Of a DNA stretch of 64,000 nucleotides, positions 1-8,003 are shown piece after piece. Origin of the DNA: Vibrio breoganii (GTDB taxonomy: Bacteria; Pseudomonadota; Gammaproteobacteria; Enterobacterales; Vibrionaceae); assembly GCF_001677275.1 (NCBI RefSeq), contig NZ_CP016179.1, positions 276,943-340,942 on the forward strand. Reading direction: 5' to 3'. Position numbers and translations under genes: made by a program. Each line of letters begins with the position of its first letter. Within the stretch, counting starts at the first letter, position 1. The notes below the pieces were generated by a model. The model ran no database searches. It was not told where the DNA came from and saw nothing but the letters and a program-made list of their open reading frames with translations.

Positions 1-309
1 GGTCATTCTGGTTGGTCGATTTATCCTGATGAGATAGTTTTGGGGTTTGCCTGGCGTGAGCGTTCGTTAAGTCCCTCATTCAAAGATGATGTACAGGTTG
101 ATATTAAAATTCTTGAGACCGGTGTTGTGCACACGGTATCGAATGGCGATATCGACTGGAAAACAGGTAACGTAAAGCACTTAGGTAAGTTTGCTTACTA
201 CAGGCCATCTATGTCGAACTGGAGTGTCATCCTTTGTCCGGTGCAGATACTAACTAAAGATCAGCGCAGAAAAGTTCAGCGTTGTCCTGTTTTAACTAGC
301 GTTTCTTGA
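1..309 (+). CDS. Hypothetical protein, 5'-truncated by window start
   Basis: The reading frame is open from base 1 to a TGA at 307-309, so this is the C-terminal 102 residues of a longer protein. The TTG at 40 is only an internal codon. The visible part is a mixed, soluble-looking sequence rich in aromatic residues (GFAWRERSLSPSFKDD, YYRPSMSNW). It has no membrane segment and no motif I recognise. A small plus-strand gene follows 70 bp later. No function can be given. Confidence 0.55.
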   Translation, partial: GHSGWSIYPDEIVLGFAWRERSLSPSFKDDVQVDIKILETGVVHTVSNGDIDWKTGNVKHLGKFAYYRPSMSNWSVILCPVQILTKDQRRKVQRCPVLTSVS

Positions 310-379
310 TTGGAGATACATCGCAGCAATTAAGCGCTGAAGCTTCTATTGCGTGTAGTTAAGTCTTGAGGTGTTTGTA

Positions 380-616
380 ATGAAATGTAGTTGGTGGCAG
401 GTTGCCAAAATAAAGGTCAATATCGCGTATTTGCGCTGGGTTCAGGCGAGTTTGACTCGAACTTTAAATGATAAGCAGTCGATGCTAGAAATTCAGCAAT
501 TGGCTCGCACTGACGACAACTATATGGTTCACCTCTATTTTGAGGTAGGCATTATCAAGACAAGAATAAAGGCGCTATCTGAACGACTGTATGAGCAACG
601 TGCTCGACTGAGTTGA
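380..616 (+). CDS. Small hypothetical protein (78 aa)
   Basis: I chose the ATG at 380 over the GTG at 371 because GAGGTG at 368-373 sits 6 bases upstream of it as a ribosome binding site. The 78-residue product is basic and probably mostly helical (LRWVQASLTRTLNDKQSMLEI, broken by charged positions), with no signal peptide or membrane segment. It ends just before a strong hairpin at 636-667 that separates it from the convergent secreted-protein gene. I do not recognise the family. Confidence 0.5.
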   Translation: MKCSWWQVAKIKVNIAYLRWVQASLTRTLNDKQSMLEIQQLARTDDNYMVHLYFEVGIIKTRIKALSERLYEQRARLS

Positions 617-635
617 TGGTCTAGATTTATTACTA

Positions 636-667
636 CAAAGGCGACAATAAGAATATTGTCGCCTTTG
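636..667. terminator. Bidirectional hairpin between convergent genes
   Basis: A perfect 14-bp stem (636-649 pairs with 654-667) closes a 4-base loop between the converging genes at 380-616 and 680-1207. There is no long T tract beyond the stem, but the TTT and AAA inside it make a two-way terminator plausible. Confidence 0.65.
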
Positions 668-679
668 TGCATGTATCTG

Positions 680-1207
680 CTAGCTATTGACTGCAATGTT
701 TGCGCATCGCGCATATGAATCCTTCACAGCTGCATCCACCAGCATGTCGTTCCCAATCGGGTTATCGACTTCTCTCACTTTCATGCCTTGAATGGCTTGC
801 CATTTACCGACCTTGGTTAAGGTAGTGTAGTGATTTTCAAGTACTGACCAATAATCGTTGACTGGATCCGGTTCAAAAACAATAGTTTGGCTCTGTCCGG
901 TCATGTTGTTTGTGTATTTTAATTCAATCGGCTTCTCTGCATCAAAGCCAATGATATTTAACGTTGCGTGCTTCATGATGGTTGGCTCTTCGTTTGGCAT
1001 GGTCATTTTCACGGCCTGGACTCGAATAGCAGTATCGTTGTTGTATATATCGAGGTAACAGGCCTTCATCATTTCGCTATCATCAAAGGAAGCTCTCACG
1101 TGCGTATCAAAGCTTTTGTCCTTTGCGAGAACTTCTATGTTTGGGTTTGCTAGTGCTGGAGCGGATAACAGGATGCATGCGGAAGATAGTAGTAGCAGTT
1201 TTTTCAT
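680..1207 (-). CDS. Predicted secreted or periplasmic hypothetical protein
   Basis: The 175-aa product begins with a typical Sec signal peptide: MKK, then a leucine-rich core, with a likely cut after ALA near residue 20. The mature part has two cysteines (in MKACYLD and YARCANI), which could form a disulfide in the periplasm. There is no lipobox and no enzyme motif I recognise. It is a single gene on the minus strand, bounded by the hairpin at 636-667. Function unknown. Confidence 0.6.
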   Translation of the reverse strand: MKKLLLLSSACILLSAPALANPNIEVLAKDKSFDTHVRASFDDSEMMKACYLDIYNNDTAIRVQAVKMTMPNEEPTIMKHATLNIIGFDAEKPIELKYTNNMTGQSQTIVFEPDPVNDYWSVLENHYTTLTKVGKWQAIQGMKVREVDNPIGNDMLVDAAVKDSYARCANIAVNS

Positions 1208-1491
1208 GTGTGTTCTCTAGTCGCGGAAATCGATCCTTTAATGAGTCAGTTTTCCTTAACTGATGTGAGTCTAGATCTTGTTTGTCCTCCACGGAAATGA
1301 GTAATTTTGATAGCTGAGATGTTCGGCGTGCATATCGCACTTCAAAAATGAAGTGGTGTCTGGTCGCTCCTGATAGATGTTTTTATTCTGACGCTAAACC
1401 TTAAGGGTTAGCTGTCTTTTTGCATACTCCGAAACGAATGGGGTCTAAGACCTTATTTGACATTACTTAACAGTAAATTTGGAGTATCGAC

Positions 1492-3357
1492 ATGAAAAAA
1501 CTAGTAAAGAAAACTACTGAAATAAGCACAGTATCGCCCGAGGAATTTGAGCGAGTTCGCAGATATCGACAGCTCGCTGAGTCGGTTGTTAATAGAACGA
1601 TCCCTAACTGGGATTGGACTGTAGATCTGGAGCAGTACAAGTTCATTTTTTGCGGTCAAAGCGGTGGTGTAGACAGTGCGGCATTAGCTGCAGTGGTTGC
1701 CATCAAAAACCCTGAGTTACCCATTACCTATGTGTTTAACGATACGGGGGTGGAGCCAGAGGCTATTTGGCCTGTGTTTGAACGCCTAGCGATGCTGGGT
1801 GTGAACATTCAGGTGCTCGGTAACAAGACGCTGTTTGATTTGATTGAAGGTGGTAATGGTTTCTTGCCATCCGCGCGAAATCGAAGCTGTACGAGTGAGC
1901 TTAAAATCAAGCCTTACAACGAGTTCATCACATCTAAAATCGAGGAAGTGGGTGGCTATGACGACTCTAATGAGTCGAACGTGGCACTTAGTATTGCTGG
2001 GATACGATGGGACGAGCGTGATCGCGTAGGGCCAACTTTTGATGGTGCAGATGCAGAAATGCCATTTGTGAGTCAGAAGGTGTCTAGAGAAGAGGTGTTA
2101 AATATAGCTTCTGAACTGGAATTGATTAACAGTTCTTACGCTGCCGGTCGCAGTCGTTCGGGTTGTGTTGGTTGTTTCTATATGAGCATTAATGAGCATA
2201 TTGCTTTCTATCACGGCGATAGAAGGATGTTTCATAAGTTCGCTTCCTATGAGCGTCTTCCTGAATCATTGCTTGAGCGTTATAAGCGTGTACCTGATGG
2301 TTTTCCGTCACCCTACGGGTATTACACCTGTTACCCGCAGCCTGCGTTGCTGACTTTGGGTAAGCCCCATTTTGAGCAGCAAAATCTGTTCGGTCAAAGT
2401 GAACGAGTGGACGCTGAATCTAGCGTTACTTGGGATTGGCTAGATAAAGGTTTAGCAGATAGCGTGCGAAAGGGTGAGTTGGAGGACAATGCGCAAGGTA
2501 GTGCCATTTTAAAAGCTAAGAAAAAGGCTAAGAAAGGTGCTAGCGCAGACTTTATCTCAATGTTTGATCTAGAGGAGGAATCCCCTGGTGAGTTGTTGGA
2601 TGAATCTGAGTATGCGTTGAATCCAAGTGCGAATCCTGGTAATGATGAGCCCAAATACATTCCGGTTGATGTGGATAAGCTTCTTAATTCTTCATTGGAA
2701 GTTGTGACTCCAGAGTCGCAAAAGAAAAAGAAGAAAGCTAAGAAGATTAAGCCACCGACAGAGGTGTTTGAGCAAGAGCGAGTTCTCTATGTTGCAGTGG
2801 AGCACTATCGTTATTCCGGTTTGATGTCGGGAGGTAGTGCCTCACCGATTGATGTATGGAGTAATCGCCTTGTGGTTTACTCGCCATCGGCGGCGGGGTT
2901 AGTTGATAGCTTGAAGGGTTATTACTATCACCGATACGTGTTGGCTCGTGCTTCGTTCTGCAGTTCTGAGCGCTATGACACTGAAAGTCACATCGCGGTG
3001 TATGCCATTAGGTTTCCTAAAGGTGTGTTACCGAAAGTGAACTACGGTGGTGATGCTTTTAGTTGGTTTCCAACTCGCAGTTATGCGGAGGTGGCTTACA
3101 CAATTCAAGCAATTGAACGTGTCTGTCATACCTACGCTGCAAAACAAAGCATTAAGATGCACAAAGAGGTGCCTATCGCAGGTTACCAAATGTCTCGTGA
3201 TGTGGAGTATTTGGAGAGCCTAGAAGTTGAACCAGCATCGATGGGTGAAATCATCGGTATGGGGCATTGGAGGCCACCGACGTTAGATGTTGCTCGTGAA
3301 TTCTCTGAAGAGGAAATGAGTGGCACTGCACGTTGTTCTGTCTGTGCTGTTATATAA
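1492..3357 (+). CDS. PAPS-reductase-family (N-type ATP pyrophosphatase) protein
   Basis: The 621-aa protein carries the adenylating P-loop SGGVDS at residues 57-62, followed by FNDTGVEPE, the usual next motif of the phosphoadenosine-phosphosulfate reductase / ATP pyrophosphatase fold. A cysteine in RSCTSELKIKP (C133) and the pair SGCVGC (C225, C228) could bind a metal or Fe-S cluster, as in DndC-like and IbrA-like members. Two lysine-rich stretches near 340 and 405 and a C-terminal C-x-x-C (615/618) are unusual additions. True sulfate-assimilation CysH is much shorter, so another role is likely (RNA, DNA or small-molecule modification). No dnd or cys partner is adjacent. GGAG lies about 8 bases before the ATG. 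Family call firm; function open. Confidence 0.7.
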   Translation: MKKLVKKTTEISTVSPEEFERVRRYRQLAESVVNRTIPNWDWTVDLEQYKFIFCGQSGGVDSAALAAVVAIKNPELPITYVFNDTGVEPEAIWPVFERLAMLGVNIQVLGNKTLFDLIEGGNGFLPSARNRSCTSELKIKPYNEFITSKIEEVGGYDDSNESNVALSIAGIRWDERDRVGPTFDGADAEMPFVSQKVSREEVLNIASELELINSSYAAGRSRSGCVGCFYMSINEHIAFYHGDRRMFHKFASYERLPESLLERYKRVPDGFPSPYGYYTCYPQPALLTLGKPHFEQQNLFGQSERVDAESSVTWDWLDKGLADSVRKGELEDNAQGSAILKAKKKAKKGASADFISMFDLEEESPGELLDESEYALNPSANPGNDEPKYIPVDVDKLLNSSLEVVTPESQKKKKKAKKIKPPTEVFEQERVLYVAVEHYRYSGLMSGGSASPIDVWSNRLVVYSPSAAGLVDSLKGYYYHRYVLARASFCSSERYDTESHIAVYAIRFPKGVLPKVNYGGDAFSWFPTRSYAEVAYTIQAIERVCHTYAAKQSIKMHKEVPIAGYQMSRDVEYLESLEVEPASMGEIIGMGHWRPPTLDVAREFSEEEMSGTARCSVCAVI

Positions 3358-3482
3358 TTTACTAGCTTATTAAGTCATTCACTCCTTTTGGGGTGGATGA
3401 CTTTTTATTTGAGTCAACCTATTCGACGCCTTGCTCTGTTTGCACTACTCAGTGCCAGTATTGGTTGAATAGAGAATTTATA

Positions 3483-3899
3483 ATGAAGAAACTTACTTTG
3501 GCTTTAGCTGTAGCAGGGGTAACTCTGGTTGGTTGTGGAAAGGTGGAAGCCGAGATGTCTGATTCTCAGAATTTAGCAGGTAAGTGGCAAGTCACTCATT
3601 TGAATGGAGAAGTGATTGTTGCTGGTGGCGAGATTGTTAGGCCAAGCTTGTTGATTACTGAGCGTATGGAGGTAAGTGGGAACGCGGGCTGTAATAATTT
3701 CATTGGACGCGCTGAATATGAGGCGGGGTCTTTTCGAATCCCTCACATGGGGATGACAATGATGTTTTGTGCGATGCCGGCTATGGACGTTGAATCGACC
3801 TTTGCTGGTGCAATGAAGTCGTGGTCTGTTGTCTCGTTTGAAAATGAGACTCTGTACTTGGATGGTCCAAATGGTCAGGTTGTTCTAGAGCGATTCTGA
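3483..3899 (+). CDS. META/HslJ-domain lipoprotein
   Basis: I chose the ATG at 3483 over the ORF's upstream start at 3393 because it begins a lipoprotein signal peptide (MKKLTLALAVAG, then LVGCGK, with the acylated Cys in the lipobox). The 138-aa product has the pattern of the META/HslJ family: 'LAGKWQVTHLNG' near the start, a 'SGNAGCNNF' turn, then 'MTMMFCAMPAM'. HslJ-type proteins sit in the envelope and are linked to heat or novobiocin resistance; the exact role is poorly known. A terminator-like hairpin follows at 3923-3951. It is probably a single-gene unit. Confidence 0.7.
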   Translation: MKKLTLALAVAGVTLVGCGKVEAEMSDSQNLAGKWQVTHLNGEVIVAGGEIVRPSLLITERMEVSGNAGCNNFIGRAEYEAGSFRIPHMGMTMMFCAMPAMDVESTFAGAMKSWSVVSFENETLYLDGPNGQVVLERF

Positions 3900-3922
3900 C
3901 GACACGTTTTTTAGGGGATGCT

Positions 3923-3951
3923 GGGGATGCACTGTGTGCATCCTCTTCTTT
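3923..3951 (+). terminator. Rho-independent terminator after the META lipoprotein
   Basis: The stem 3925-3932 (GGATGCAC) pairs with 3936-3943 around a 3-base loop, extends by two weaker pairs, and is followed by a T-rich run (TTCTTTA). Confidence 0.6.
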
Positions 3952-3994
3952 ATGGCTGGGTACCTGGCAGGTCATTGTGGTCGGTTTTGACATG

Positions 3995-4025
3995 AAAAAA
4001 CCAAGTAATGAATACTTGGTTTTTC
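3995..4025. terminator. Bidirectional terminator
   Basis: CCAAGTA (4001-4007) pairs with TACTTGG (4013-4019). An A run precedes the stem and a T run follows it, so it would work in both directions. It lies just past the stop codon of the minus-strand gene at 4031. Confidence 0.75.
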
Positions 4026-4030
4026 TGATT

Positions 4031-4234
4031 TTAGCCGAGACGATCTTTAATTAGGTCATCTATTTCTTTGTACGAAATGCAAAGCAGGGTTCGCAACGTT
4101 TTCTTGCTGCATCCGTCTTTAACTAATCCTTTAATGACGTCCTTCTTGGCGAGTAATTGCTCTCTTGTGTAGAGTGGTTCGCCTCGCTTTGCCTCTTCAA
4201 GATTTGTTTTCATTTCTACTGCTGTGATAGCCAT
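4031..4234 (-). CDS. Small hypothetical protein (67 aa)
   Basis: A 67-residue charged, helical protein whose C-terminal half (KKTLRTLLCISYKEIDDLI) has the spacing of a small helix-turn-helix, so DNA binding is possible but unproven. GGAG lies 8 bases before the ATG on the minus strand and a good terminator follows the stop. It is monocistronic. I do not recognise the family. Confidence 0.5.
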   Translation of the reverse strand: MAITAVEMKTNLEEAKRGEPLYTREQLLAKKDVIKGLVKDGCSKKTLRTLLCISYKEIDDLIKDRLG

Positions 4235-4336
4235 ACATATTCTCCAGATAAACGGTTAAGTTTGATTTCGATAATTAATCAGGAGTAAGTAGGCTGAATC
4301 GCAATCTGTTGGAAAATGGTTGTGAAACATAATCGG

Positions 4337-4663
4337 TTAAACAGTTCCCATGAACATCACAGAGACTTTAATCGGTGTGTCTAAAGGTGTTTTTTTAACG
4401 AGGCAGAGTTTGTTATCGGTCTCGATATTAAAACGCTTGTTCTTAACGATGATGGTTTCAAATGTATTTTGTGAGGAGTACGCTTGTGGTGTGACACCAA
4501 GGCTTCTTAGCTCGAGGCTGCATAGCTCATCTATACTTTGGATGATGCAGATACCGTTCGCGATAGAAGTGTCATCGAGCAGTTGCATTAGTGTGCTTGT
4601 AATGTCTGTATCTGACGGGCATTCTTCGCCGTCTAGTACGATGAATTCATTGTAGATTTTCAT
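4337..4663 (-). CDS. Hypothetical protein (108 aa)
   Basis: The frame is open back to 4759, but only the ATG at 4663 (MKIYNEFIVLDG) has a convincing ribosome binding site (TTGAGAG just upstream); the upstream starts are a TTG and an ATG without one. The product is acidic in the first half and probably globular, with no signal peptide or membrane segment. Four cysteines are spread through it. It is divergent from the methyltransferase-like gene at 4804. Function unknown. Confidence 0.45.
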   Translation of the reverse strand: MKIYNEFIVLDGEECPSDTDITSTLMQLLDDTSIANGICIIQSIDELCSLELRSLGVTPQAYSSQNTFETIIVKNKRFNIETDNKLCLVKKTPLDTPIKVSVMFMGTV

Positions 4664-4803
4664 TGCTCTCAATCTTGGCCTTTTATCGCAAGAAGGTAAT
4701 TTAGGTGAGTCATGAGTATTCATAAATGAGCGGTAAAATATTTGCGTAATGCCTCGCAAAATAGGGGTTATTCAGGCAGCGGTGCCTCAAAGGAATTAGT
4801 TAG

Positions 4804-5460
4804 ATGCAGGATTTAGGAATGTTTTACGAAGGAAGTTTGCCTCCGGAGTTGTTTGAGCAGTTGTTGGCTGGCGAAGTGCCAGAGACTATAGGTGAGATCT
4901 TTCCAGAGGAAATCCCTGTGAGTTTTAGTGATGATATTGAGTCAGTAATGGCTGAGGTGAATGTTAAGCAGAAGAGCTTTCAAATTCACGGAAATATCGC
5001 TGAATTGGGAATGTACGGGGTCATAACAAAAGAGATGGCGCGTCAAATAGCTTCAGTTCTGCCACCAGCAGCGGTACTGGTTGATCCGTGTGCCGGTCGA
5101 GGTTTTTTCGCTAAAGCGATGCGTGAGTTGGGCTTCACTGTTATAGCGGGTGACCGTGAACCCGATAGGCCAATCACAGAAATCTTAGCGATGGATGCTT
5201 TAAAGACTATCGATCTGGTAAAGGAAGAAGATAACGCGGTTCTTTGTATGATCTGGATGCCTAGAGGTAAGTTGGATTATCGATTGGCTAAGCGGTGGGG
5301 TGACCGTCCAATACTGTGCCTAGGTGATGACGGTGAAGTCACTGGATCTTCTGCTTTTGCTTCTGGGTTTGAGGGTGAATGTGAGGATCTGCCTGCTTCG
5401 CCGTTGCTTCATGTTCGTGATTACTGGTCATTGGGCCGTTTCTCTGAATCCGAATCCTGA
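4804..5460 (+). CDS. SAM-dependent methyltransferase-like protein
   Basis: The 218-aa protein has a Rossmann motif I, VDPCAGRGFFAKAM, at about residues 92-105, followed by GDREPDRP, where the acidic residue that binds the adenosyl-methionine ribose is expected. This is the pattern of phage- and plasmid-borne DNA methyltransferases. However, the position expected for the catalytic NPPY/DPPY motif reads CMIWMPRG, so amino-methyl transfer activity is doubtful. The first 60 residues are acidic and unlike the family. It may be a degenerate or repurposed methyltransferase. It ends before the terminator at 5610-5646. Confidence 0.5.
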   Translation: MQDLGMFYEGSLPPELFEQLLAGEVPETIGEIFPEEIPVSFSDDIESVMAEVNVKQKSFQIHGNIAELGMYGVITKEMARQIASVLPPAAVLVDPCAGRGFFAKAMRELGFTVIAGDREPDRPITEILAMDALKTIDLVKEEDNAVLCMIWMPRGKLDYRLAKRWGDRPILCLGDDGEVTGSSAFASGFEGECEDLPASPLLHVRDYWSLGRFSESES

Positions 5461-5609
5461 ATATTCTGCGAGATATTTCGCAATAGTGGGCGTTGAATTA
5501 ATGAGAAGGTGTAATTCTGGGTATTCTAGCCCTGCCTTTTGATGGTCTCATTGTATCAAAACGTCTCTTATTATTAGAATCAGTGGTAACACCCACACTT
5601 GCACTTTTG

Positions 5610-5646
5610 CAGCGGCAAAACCTTCAGTTTGCCGCTGTCTTTTTTT
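5610..5646. terminator. Strong terminator between convergent genes
   Basis: CAGCGGCAAA (5610-5619) pairs with TTTGCCGCTG (5628-5637), followed by a run of T. It serves the plus-strand methyltransferase-like gene and may also stop the minus-strand gene at 5645. Confidence 0.8.
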
Positions 5647-6136
5647 ACTTAAACGGCAGAAATGAGAGTGCTTCTTTCCATTCAGCCAGGTCCCATTGTT
5701 TAATCCCTTTCTTCTTTACGATATCCGAAAAAGCGACTTGGTAAGGATATGCCTGATCTAACAGGTTATCGAAATCGATAAGCTTGCTCGCATCCAGAAG
5801 GTGGCGCCCGTTTCCTTCGTACATGTGCGCTGTCGGATTGATGATTACGGCCACTGGCAGTAGTCGAATACCATCCAAAAGAGCTTCTAGGCATCGATGA
5901 TTACCTGCTTCAAGGCGAATAGATTGCTTCTTTATATTCACAATGACTAACAGTGGATCTCTCATGCCTTCAGTTCTTATCTCTGACCACACGGTGGATG
6001 CAGGTTTAATGATGCCTTGTGCGTCGTCGGTACTGTCGCTCACTTCTGGATTGCTCAGTAAGTGCAGAATTTCGGTGGGTACAAGTTCGACTAATCCTGT
6101 TTTTGCCCAAGGGTGCTGTTTCCAGTTGTACTTCAC
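5645..6136 (-). CDS. ParB/sulfiredoxin-fold protein
   Basis: The 163-aa protein contains 'EIRTEGMRDPLLVIVN' followed by 'IRLEAGNHRCLEAL', which matches the ParB N-terminal (ParB/Srx) fold: a GxxxPL strand and a GxHR nucleotide-binding box. There is no C-terminal helix-turn-helix of a full plasmid ParB. It is therefore more like the small stand-alone ParB-fold proteins of phages and plasmids, which can be CTPases, nucleases or regulators. It starts at a GTG (6134-6136) with AAAGGA upstream. It is divergent from the RMF-like gene at 6290. Confidence 0.6.
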   Translation of the reverse strand: MKYNWKQHPWAKTGLVELVPTEILHLLSNPEVSDSTDDAQGIIKPASTVWSEIRTEGMRDPLLVIVNIKKQSIRLEAGNHRCLEALLDGIRLLPVAVIINPTAHMYEGNGRHLLDASKLIDFDNLLDQAYPYQVAFSDIVKKKGIKQWDLAEWKEALSFLPFK

Positions 6137-6289
6137 GATTTCGTTCCTTTAGTCATTAAAGAAACGGTTACGTCTAAGTGGGGTGGGTTGCACGTACATC
6201 ATCGGTACCAAAAGCGGTGAAACAGTCGGTTTGCTGGTGGTTTAGATGCCCTAGTACAGTCAAATCGTTAACTAAGAGAATCACAAACA

Positions 6290-6466
6290 ATGACTGAGAA
6301 CGAACGCGAAGCTTTTGAACACGGAAAGAAATGTTTTTACTTGGGGTACAGTTCGCACTACAACCCTCATCGAAATTACGAAGACCGTGACGCAGAGTTT
6401 TCGGCGTGGCTGCAAGGTTGGAATGCCGGACGCGACGATTATAACGTTAATGCTAAAGGTGCATAG
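6290..6466 (+). CDS. Ribosome modulation factor / CrpP-like small protein (58 aa)
   Basis: A 58-aa product reading MTENEREAFEHGKKCFYLG at the start and FSAWLQGWNAGRDD near the end. The pattern 'AFEHGK ... NPH ... W..GWNAGR' is that of the ribosome-modulation-factor family, which includes plasmid CrpP-like proteins. RMF dimerises 70S ribosomes in stationary phase; the role of plasmid relatives is unsettled. AAGAGA lies about 11-16 bases before the ATG. Its original downstream region may have been separated by the IS200/IS605 element inserted after it. Confidence 0.65.
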   Translation: MTENEREAFEHGKKCFYLGYSSHYNPHRNYEDRDAEFSAWLQGWNAGRDDYNVNAKGA

Positions 6467-6620
6467 CGAGGTGAACTACTCCAACCAAACTAGCGGGGCT
6501 CGCTATGGGTGGAGCTTCGGTAAGACGTTGTAGCACCATGTCAGTCACTTGCAGTTATCACGAACGTGTTAATTGCAAATGGCTAAATTAGGCAAGTATC
6601 ACTACATTGCTTTCCTTTTA

Positions 6621-6645
6621 ATACTGGCTATAGCCCTACCAGTAT
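6621..6645. repeat. Palindrome at the tnpB-side end of the IS element
   Basis: ATACTGG (6621-6627) pairs with CCAGTAT (6639-6645) and spans the tnpB stop codon. In IS200/IS605 elements a short subterminal hairpin lies near the right end and is recognised by the TnpA transposase, and the 3' end of tnpB also encodes the guide (omega) RNA. The exact element end cannot be placed from this sequence. Confidence 0.5.
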
Positions 6646-7938
6646 CGGCGTTGTCACTACGCCGCCAGACACTAAGATTGCTCCTTCGTGACCTGCTTTT
6701 CTTGCTATGTTTGCAGCACCATTTAGGTCTGCATGAATAACAGTTTTATCTCTAGAGCGGTATAATCCGCGCCTATAGCGCTTACCTGAAAAGACATGTT
6801 TCACAATCTTCTTTTCATCATAAGTCGGGACAGAGTCGTTATCTAAGAATGAGGCTTTACTTGAGTAACTTTCTTCCTGCTCAACCAAGTTCACTCCAAC
6901 CTCTCGCAGTTTGTACTTAAGCATACTGATAAACAATGCGTGGGGTAAATTGGTGAAGGTTTGGTTATTCCTTTTCCCGATATTTATATCTTGCTTCCAC
7001 AGCTTGTTTTTACCGACTATCACCGTACCAATATCATGTGTTAAGCATAGATTTACAATGAGTTTGGATATCTTGTGTAGCTTATCTTTGATTTTCCGAT
7101 TTCTCTTTTCTGCCACGGCTTTGATATGACCGTACTTTTTGAGAGAACGCAATTGCGCACAGCGCTTGTTGTACCACTGATTTATGCGCTTCATGTCACC
7201 ACCATTTATAAGGATCGGACTCAAGTCAGCCTTATTTGAAACTAATGATGCGAAACGGGTAACTCCAAGGTCAATAGATAGAAAAGAACCCTTATCAAGC
7301 AACACGCTATGAGTATTGCTTGATACAAATTCTAAAGTTTTGTGCTTGTCATAGATAATCTCAAAGCGAAAGCCACTACCCGTAGGCACTAAGCGTACCT
7401 CATTGACAACTTTGGTGGTCGCTTTAGGGTTATAAAGTTGATCTTCAAACTTCCCTTTCTCTAGGCGAACAGGTTCTAATCCTAACTTTTTAGCAAAGTG
7501 GATAGCGTCATCTTTGATAAAAAATGAACTACAGGGGATGTAAACTGCTTTGGAGTGTTTTACATACTTAGGTGGTTTTGGCATTGCTAAGTATTTAGTT
7601 GGATCTTTCTTCCAATCAGCCTTAGCTGCTGCAAAAGACTTCCAGTTGTCACCGACAATCTGAATAACTCTTTGTGCCACAGCAGCAGGCAGTCGATTAT
7701 AAAGCTCGATGTCAGATTCAGATAACCTACCTTTTTTAAGTAGTTTATCAACCTTGCTTTGGTCGGGTTTTCTACCAGTAAACAAGTCTTTTCGCATGAT
7801 GTAGTTGGCGCGATTAGATATACGTCTAGAGATTTGAGTTAAGCGTTTTGCAGTTTTGTGGTTGGTCGAACCGTTTTTGACATTTGCCATTAACACCCGA
7901 CTGGAATTATCAAATTTTGATTTCTTTTTGCGAGCCAT
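6628..7938 (-). CDS. tnpB: IS200/IS605-family TnpB (RNA-guided nuclease / OrfB)
   Basis: The 436-aa protein has the three RuvC-like motifs of TnpB: SIDLGVTRFASLV (D223), VEQEESYSSKASF (Glu near 355) and HADLNGAANIARKAG (D404). TnpB is a transposon-encoded, omega-RNA-guided DNA endonuclease related to Cas12. The C-x-x-C zinc knuckle usual between the second and third motifs is missing; the region reads SSKASFLDNDSVP, then FSGKRYRRGLYRS, as in a known OrfB subgroup. The basic N-terminus (MARKKKSKF) and full length suggest an intact gene. It is divergent from tnpA 65 bp away. Confidence 0.9.
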   Translation of the reverse strand: MARKKKSKFDNSSRVLMANVKNGSTNHKTAKRLTQISRRISNRANYIMRKDLFTGRKPDQSKVDKLLKKGRLSESDIELYNRLPAAVAQRVIQIVGDNWKSFAAAKADWKKDPTKYLAMPKPPKYVKHSKAVYIPCSSFFIKDDAIHFAKKLGLEPVRLEKGKFEDQLYNPKATTKVVNEVRLVPTGSGFRFEIIYDKHKTLEFVSSNTHSVLLDKGSFLSIDLGVTRFASLVSNKADLSPILINGGDMKRINQWYNKRCAQLRSLKKYGHIKAVAEKRNRKIKDKLHKISKLIVNLCLTHDIGTVIVGKNKLWKQDINIGKRNNQTFTNLPHALFISMLKYKLREVGVNLVEQEESYSSKASFLDNDSVPTYDEKKIVKHVFSGKRYRRGLYRSRDKTVIHADLNGAANIARKAGHEGAILVSGGVVTTPILVGL

Positions 7939-8003
7939 GACAAGCGCCTAAAAGTAAGATAACATTACTCTATACTCCTTTAGTGTCACAGGTCAATATC
8001 TTT

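Noticed and set aside
1107..1340. 77-aa minus-strand frame overlapping the secreted-protein start
   Set aside because: It overlaps the signal-peptide region of the 680 gene and has no ribosome binding site or family match.
4723..4759. Longer N-terminus for the 4337 gene
   Set aside because: The upstream TTG and ATG have no ribosome binding site, while the ATG at 4663 has GAGAG just before it.
6315..6533. 72-aa plus-strand frame
   Set aside because: It overlaps the RMF/CrpP-like gene (6290-6466) in another frame; the latter has a family match.
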